This document shows, piece after piece, positions 7,513 through 10,972 of a stretch of 10,972 nucleotides of DNA. Positions within the stretch are counted from its first letter, which is position 1. Each line of letters starts with the position of its first letter. The stretch spans positions 1-10,972 of the forward strand of contig JBILNK010000150.1 in assembly GCA_044375105.1 (NCBI GenBank), written 5' to 3'. The position numbers and the translations under genes are program-made. This DNA comes from JBIKLM01 sp044375105 (GTDB lineage: Bacteria; Planctomycetota; UBA1135; GCA-002686595). The notes beneath the pieces are model-generated. The model was not told the origin of the DNA, searched no databases, and was given only the letters and a program-made list of their open reading frames with translations.

Positions 7513-8387
7513 TTCTGGCAGAGAAGGCCAACTACCCCGTCGCGCTGATGTGTCGCTGCGTCTCGGTCTCGCGCAGCGCCTTCTCTGCTTGGGCGAGCAA
7601 GCAGCGGCCAACCGCCAAGGAGGTCGCGGACGCTGCTCTGGTCAAGCAGGTGCGTGAGGCACATGCCCAGAGCCGCCGCACCTACGTTAGCCCTCGCATC
7701 CAAGCCGCGCTGCGTCGCCAGGGAACCTTGGTGGGCCGTCACCGGATCGCCAGGCTCCTGCGCGCAAACGGCCTGAGGGGGTGCGTGCGACGCCGCTATC
7801 GCGTCACGACCGATAGCAACCACAGTGCGCCGATCGCCCCCAATCGGCTCCGAAAAGCCTTCCAGGCCAGTTTGAGCGATCAGAAGTGGTGTGCGGACAT
7901 CACCTACATCCCCGTCGAGGGCGGCTTCATCTACCTAGCCGCGGTGCTCGACATCCGCACCCGACTGGTGGTCGGCTGGAGTCTCGCCGACCCCATGGAG
8001 GCTTCCTTGGTCGAAGACGCCCTGCGTCAGGCGCTCGCCTGGCGTCGGCCAGCTCCCGGTCTAATCCATCACTCGGACCGGGGCAGCCAGTACGCCAGCA
8101 CCGATTTCCAGGAACTGCTGAAGGCGCATGGCATTCACTGCAGCATGAGCCGCAAAGGCGAGTGCTGGGACAACGCTTTGATGGAGAGCTTCTTTGGTAC
8201 CCTCAAGCAGGAATTGGTCCACGATGCGCGCTGGTCAGGTCTGCAGGATGCTCGCCCCGCCCTGCACGAGTCCATCGAGGTCTTCTACAACCGCACCCGG
8301 CTTCATTCCGCGATCGGCTGCTTGACCCCGATCGAGTTGGACTCGGAGCCTGCCGGAGCCCTCGCGGAGGTTACCCACAAGTTTTGA
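7461..8387 (+). CDS. IS3-family transposase OrfB (rve integrase core)
   Basis: OrfB carries the DDE catalytic core that cuts and joins the element's ends. The first aspartate is in WCADITYI (codon 7896), the second in HHSDRGSQY (codon 8076), and the glutamate in CWDNALMESFFGTLK (codon 8184). The last two are 35 residues apart, the DD(35)E spacing of the family. An HTH_21-like region (YVSPRIQAALRRQGTLVGRHRIARLLRANGL) precedes the core, and the end, FYNRTRLHSAIGCLTPIE, is typical. The frame is open upstream to an ATG at 7125, but that part crosses unrelated repeat DNA. I start at the A7 slip site because OrfB is normally made by -1 frameshifting from OrfA. The first ATG in frame inside the family match is 7548. 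With orfA broken, activity is doubtful. Confidence 0.93.
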   Translation, partial: KKSRSLLCQRRESLFGLILAEKANYPVALMCRCVSVSRSAFSAWASKQRPTAKEVADAALVKQVREAHAQSRRTYVSPRIQAALRRQGTLVGRHRIARLLRANGLRGCVRRRYRVTTDSNHSAPIAPNRLRKAFQASLSDQKWCADITYIPVEGGFIYLAAVLDIRTRLVVGWSLADPMEASLVEDALRQALAWRRPAPGLIHHSDRGSQYASTDFQELLKAHGIHCSMSRKGECWDNALMESFFGTLKQELVHDARWSGLQDARPALHESIEVFYNRTRLHSAIGCLTPIELDSEPAGALAEVTHKF

Positions 8388-8410
8388 GTCTCCTCCCCTG
8401 GACCCCACCT

Positions 8411-8569
8411 CCCGGGGGCTTCGCCCCCGGACCGCCGCGGTGCGCCTTGCCTGCCTTGCGGCAGGCTTCGCGCGGCTCCCCCACTGGGGAAGGGAGACCC
8501 TTCCTCGAGACCCCTGCCCCGCAACTGCAGACCCCACAACCCAGGTGTCCGGAATTCCCAGCAGGGTCA
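8411..8569 (+). mobile_element. IS3-family right end (copy 2 of direct repeat)
   Basis: This is the non-coding tail between orfB and the end of the element. It shares its last 53 bases exactly with 7253-7305, and the bases before that at about 90% by eye. It ends in a terminal repeat (8545-8569) of IS3 type (GTGTCCGG at its inner edge, TCA at its tip). A second hairpin, gcctgcc-ttgc-ggcaggc, lies at 8449-8466. Confidence 0.8.
8412..8430 (+). terminator. 8-bp hairpin after orfB
   Basis: ccgggggc (8412-8419) pairs with gcccccgg (8423-8430) across ttc, 24 bases after the orfB stop. No T-tract follows, so it is at most a weak or Rho-assisted terminator. Protection of the IS from outside transcription is another possible role. 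Confidence 0.4.
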
Positions 8570-8649
8570 ACCCGCTTGAGTCGCAGCAGAAACTAGCCGG
8601 GCAACGACTGCTCCGGTACGCACCGTCGCGGAAACGAACGACTGGTGTA

Positions 8650-8679
8650 CGGCACCGTATGGCCCGGCACTGTATGGCC
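8650..8679. repeat. 15-bp tandem duplication beside the ATPase stop codon
   Basis: cggcaccgtatggcc (8650-8664) is followed directly by cggcactgtatggcc (8665-8679), with one mismatch. It lies two bases beyond the stop codon of the minus-strand ATPase gene. The first copy also contains a short palindrome, tacgg-ca-ccgta. Its function is unknown. Confidence 0.8.
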
Positions 8680-8681
8680 GG

Positions 8682-10016
8682 TCAGCGGCGGCGCTCGACC
8701 TTGAGCGGTCGTTTGCCCTGGGTCTGGGGCGTGTAGCGCAGGGGCAGCAGCTCGACCCCCAGCGGGCGGGCGAGCTCGTGGAGCTCGGCTTCGGCCTCGG
8801 CCGGCGTGGCCTGGCCCGCCAGCAGCGCGGCCACCAGGCGCCCGTCCGCCAGGCGCGCCAGGGCGCGCACCGAGCGGCCCCCGTGGCGCCCGACCTCGGC
8901 CGCTTCGCTGCCGAACAGCTCGCCGCACTTCGTGCGCAGGTGCTCGAGCAGGCACTCCACCAGGCCCTCGGCGTAGAGCCGCGGCAGGTCCGGTGCGATG
9001 TGCTCGCGATAGATCCGGCGCCCCTGACCGGTCTGGATCAGCGAGAGGTGCGGCTGCACGTGGCGGAAGTGAAAGGCCAGGAAGCGGTCGCCGATGCGAT
9101 AGACGCCCTTGCGGCTCCGCAGGGGATCCGGATCGGTCAGGGGCACCTGGCGCTCCACCAGGCCGAGCTCGCGCAGCACGTGCAGGTACTTGTTGGCGGT
9201 GGTCGAATCGATGCCGACCGAAAGGGCCACGTCGCCGACCTTCTCGGCGCCGCGGGCCACGGCGTGCAGGATCGAGTTGTAGGTGGCCGGGGTGTTGAGC
9301 TCGGTGCGCAGCAGGAAAGACACCTCGTCGAACAGGTAGCCCTCCGGGCGCAGCACCTCGCGCTGCAGGTTCTTCTCGAGGTCGAGATCGGTGTCGAAGC
9401 GCTGCAGATAAGCCGGCATGCCGCCCAGGATCCCGTAGGCCTGCACCCGTTCGGTCAGGCTCCAATCGGCGAAGAACTGCAGCGCCGAGCTGGGCGCCAG
9501 GGGCTCGAGGCGCCGCTGGGCCGTGCGCCGGCCGAACAGGGGCGAGCGCTCCGCCAGCACCTCGCGCTCCATGAACGAAACCTGGCTGCCGCACAGCACC
9601 AGCATCAGCTGGCCGTGTTTGCCCTGGGTGTCCCAGAAGCGCTGCAGCAGCGAGGGCACGCCCGGGTTGGCCTCGCACAGGTAGGGGAACTCGTCGAGCA
9701 CCACCACCAGGCGCTCTTCGCGCGCGCGCTGCGCCGCGTAGCCCAGGGCCGCGCTCCAATCGGCGAACTCGACGCCGTCGAGCAGCGGGTCGTCCAGGGC
9801 CTCGCGCAGCGTGCGCCGGAACGCGGCCAGGTTGTCCTTGTCGCGCACCTGGGCGGCCAGGAAATACACCGCCCGCCGCCGCTGGCAGAAGCGCTGCAAG
9901 AGCTCGGTCTTGCCGACCCGCCGGCGGCCATAGAGCACGAAGAACTCGGGCCGGCCGGAGTCGGCCAGTTCCTCGAGCACGGACAATTCCCGGTCGCGGC
10001 CGATGAAGGAGCGCAT
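8682..10016 (-). CDS. Archaeal-type AAA ATPase with winged helix and DUF234-like C-terminus
   Basis: The 444 residues match, from memory, the COG1672 group (ATPase_2 plus DUF234) in order and length. FIGRDRELSVLEEL opens the protein, followed by Walker A GRRRVGKT (30-37), Walker B VVVLDEFPYL (D108, E109), and LCGSQVSFMEREVL with SPLFGRRT. Then come YGILGGMPAYLQRFD, a winged-helix segment around NTPATYNSILHAVARGAEKV...LRELGLVERQVPL (about 225-290), and RIGDRFLAFHFRHV. The cellular role of this group is not settled. The DUF234 part is usually read as a nuclease-like fold, but here the stretch 382-399 (SVRALARLADGRLVAALL) lacks the expected acidic and lysine residues. The start ATG is fixed by the family's N-terminal motif; no Shine-Dalgarno sequence precedes it. 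Strong GC-ending codon use matches the host. Confidence 0.93.
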   Translation of the reverse strand: MRSFIGRDRELSVLEELADSGRPEFFVLYGRRRVGKTELLQRFCQRRRAVYFLAAQVRDKDNLAAFRRTLREALDDPLLDGVEFADWSAALGYAAQRAREERLVVVLDEFPYLCEANPGVPSLLQRFWDTQGKHGQLMLVLCGSQVSFMEREVLAERSPLFGRRTAQRRLEPLAPSSALQFFADWSLTERVQAYGILGGMPAYLQRFDTDLDLEKNLQREVLRPEGYLFDEVSFLLRTELNTPATYNSILHAVARGAEKVGDVALSVGIDSTTANKYLHVLRELGLVERQVPLTDPDPLRSRKGVYRIGDRFLAFHFRHVQPHLSLIQTGQGRRIYREHIAPDLPRLYAEGLVECLLEHLRTKCGELFGSEAAEVGRHGGRSVRALARLADGRLVAALLAGQATPAEAEAELHELARPLGVELLPLRYTPQTQGKRPLKVERRR

Positions 10017-10020
10017 GCCA

Positions 10021-10044
10021 GTAATATACGGATGGGTATATTAC
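10021..10044 (-). promoter_or_regulatory. AT-rich inverted repeat at the ATPase start, candidate operator or promoter
   Basis: Arms gtaatata (10021-10028) and tatattac (10037-10044) are perfect reverse complements with eight bases between them, in otherwise very GC-rich DNA. The repeat ends four bases before the ATPase start codon. On the minus strand, TATATT sits seven bases upstream of the A of ATG, a spacing that would allow a leaderless transcript. No convincing -35 box is present 16-18 bases further up. Autoregulation through the protein's winged helix is a guess. Confidence 0.5.
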
Positions 10045-10256
10045 CGGAGGGTATGCAATCGGCGCGGCGTATCTGCCCTGGGACGCTGGAGCCTTCGCCG
10101 CGGGTCGGCGCGGGTCGCCTCGGCGGCCAGCGGCCGGGTTGCACGGGGGCTCGGGGGGACTGGGGGACGGCCGCTGGGGGCCGAGGGGGGGGCTGCGCAG
10201 GGGGGCGAGGGAGCCCCGGGGCCCTCCGGCCGTCCGAGGCCGGGCCCGGTCCTCGG
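10045..10256. other. Short intergenic stretch with six long G-tracts
   Basis: No gene is visible. G-tracts of 5, 6, 5, 5, 8 and 6 bases lie at 10145-10149, 10153-10158, 10162-10166, 10176-10180, 10185-10192 and 10200-10205. They form a strong G-quadruplex candidate on the plus strand, opposite to both flanking genes. On the transcribed minus-strand RNA this would be a C-rich tract between the two genes. Confidence 0.65.
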
Positions 10257-10972
10257 TCAGGGCCCGAAGGGCCAGGGCACCGGGCCGGCGGGCAGCTCCA
10301 GGCGCTGCCCCGGGGCGGGCCAGGGCACGGGCTCGGCGCCCGCGGATCCATGGGCGATCAGCAGCGGGCGCGGGCCGTCGAGGGCTAGTTCGAGGCGCAC
10401 GACGCCGGGGTCGCCGGTCCCCGGCGCGAGCTCGGAGAGGGTCCAGCGCTGGTCCCCGCGGTGGATGGTGGCCCCGGCAGCGAAGCGCGCGCCCGGGGAA
10501 CGGAAGACCTGCTCCATGGGCGAGCTGCCGAAGGGCTGGCCCCGGCTGAGGATCGCCAGGCCGCCGCCCTCCAGGCCGATCAGCGTCAGCGGGCGGGCGC
10601 CGAGCTGGAGCACGTTGGCCCGTGGGCCCGCAGGGCGCTCGAGGGCCAGCTCGGCGCTGGGCACCAGGCCGGCCAGCGGGTTGGGTACGCCCAGCAGCAA
10701 GACCTGGTCGGCGCCGGCCGCGCGCGCCAGGGCGGCCGTCCGCTCGGCAAAGGCGCGGCTTTCCCGCGCGAAGTTCGCCAGCAAGAGGCCCTGTGCGGCG
10801 GTCGAAGCGGCGCTGAGCGGCAGGGCCAAGAACAGCGCCAGGCGCGTGCCAACGGTGGCCGGGCCGCCGGTCAGCCAGGCGGCCAGCAGGGGCGCGAGGG
10901 CCGCGGCGGGCAGCAGCAGCAGGCGGTTGCTGGGGGGCGCCGCGATCTGCGGCGCGAGGGTGGCGAGGGCCA
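10257..10972 (-). CDS. C-terminal part of a membrane protein, 5' end outside the window
   Basis: About 237 residues are visible; the frame stays open to the window edge with no stop, so the gene begins beyond 10972. Near the edge are two hydrophobic helices (around NRLLLLPAAALAPLLAAWL and TRLALFLALPLSAAS), followed by a soluble tail of about 170 residues starting near LLLANFARESRAFAERTAAL. The tail has beta-rich text (ADQVLLLGVPNPLAGLVP, PLTLIGLEGGGLAILSRG) and ends PVPWPFGP with a TGA. The topology resembles the last part of a multi-pass membrane enzyme, such as a glycosyltransferase-like protein with an external C-terminal domain, but no motif confirms that. GC-ending codons fit the host. 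A TTG at 10829 is only an internal codon. Confidence 0.7.
   Translation of the reverse strand, partial: ALATLAPQIAAPPSNRLLLLPAAALAPLLAAWLTGGPATVGTRLALFLALPLSAASTAAQGLLLANFARESRAFAERTAALARAAGADQVLLLGVPNPLAGLVPSAELALERPAGPRANVLQLGARPLTLIGLEGGGLAILSRGQPFGSSPMEQVFRSPGARFAAGATIHRGDQRWTLSELAPGTGDPGVVRLELALDGPRPLLIAHGSAGAEPVPWPAPGQRLELPAGPVPWPFGP

Larger units (their letters stand above)
7306..8569 (+). mobile_element. IS3-family insertion sequence, truncated at its left end
   Basis: The segment holds the 3' part of orfA, complete orfB, and a non-coding tail ending in a right terminal repeat at 8545-8569. No matching left repeat (tgaccctgctgggaa or similar) is present upstream. The left border is abrupt: the last CA of another right end joins directly to an orfA codon. 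This suggests that one copy inserted into the orfA of another and that upstream DNA was then lost, or a recombination between two copies. A 3-bp target duplication cannot be tested because the left end is missing. Confidence 0.85.

Noticed and set aside
7079..7823. Minus-strand frames across the IS
   Set aside because: They are shadows of orfA, orfB and the repeated IS end, with no recognisable domain.
8778..10388. 536-residue plus-strand frame opposite the ATPase gene
   Set aside because: It is an antisense shadow; the minus strand has Walker motifs and the family's full domain order.

Overview
The window looks like part of the chromosome of a very GC-rich bacterium. It is most likely planctomycete-like or from a related deep lineage. 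That guess rests on two things: the Rho core, whose wording (IDPDFHYALG, APPRTGKT, HVELAESVW, NEL-type spacing) resembles Planctomycetota Rho as I remember it, and the large anchored beta-rich protein of a kind common in that phylum. I could not run a search, so the phylum is an inference.

Layout. Positions 1-1208 hold no gene I can defend: the segment is GC-rich, with a switch from a G-rich to a C-rich top strand near 290. Positions 1209-3566 encode transcription termination factor Rho (785 aa), with a normal C-terminal ATPase motor behind a disordered Ala/Pro/Arg/Glu-rich extension of about 415 residues. Its RNA-binding fold lacks the three usual aromatic contacts. Positions 3567-4476 are gene-free: a C-rich, G-poor trailer with a 19-bp tandem repeat and a perfect 16-bp hairpin, then a drop in GC near 4140.

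From about 4140 to 8570 the base composition is visibly lower than on either side, apart from GC-rich patches inside the insertion sequence, and looks acquired. This island holds a small exported cysteine-containing protein (4477-4890), a membrane-anchored beta-sandwich-type protein (5053-6804) whose reading frame appears to break at a T-run after a Shine-Dalgarno-like sequence, and a damaged IS3-family insertion sequence (about 7150-8569). The IS keeps a complete DDE transposase OrfB and a frameshift heptamer. It has lost the start of OrfA, which is replaced by a second copy of the element's own right end.

On the minus strand, 8682-10016 encodes an archaeal-type AAA ATPase (COG1672-like) with a winged helix and a degenerate nuclease-like C-terminus. 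An AT-rich inverted repeat lies four bases ahead of its start codon. A run of six long G-tracts (10145-10205) separates it from the 3' part of a membrane protein gene (10257 to the window edge, minus strand). I see no shared pathway among these genes: Rho is a housekeeping gene, the middle is accessory DNA, and the two minus-strand genes may or may not be co-transcribed across a 240-bp gap. No rRNA, tRNA or CRISPR array was found.
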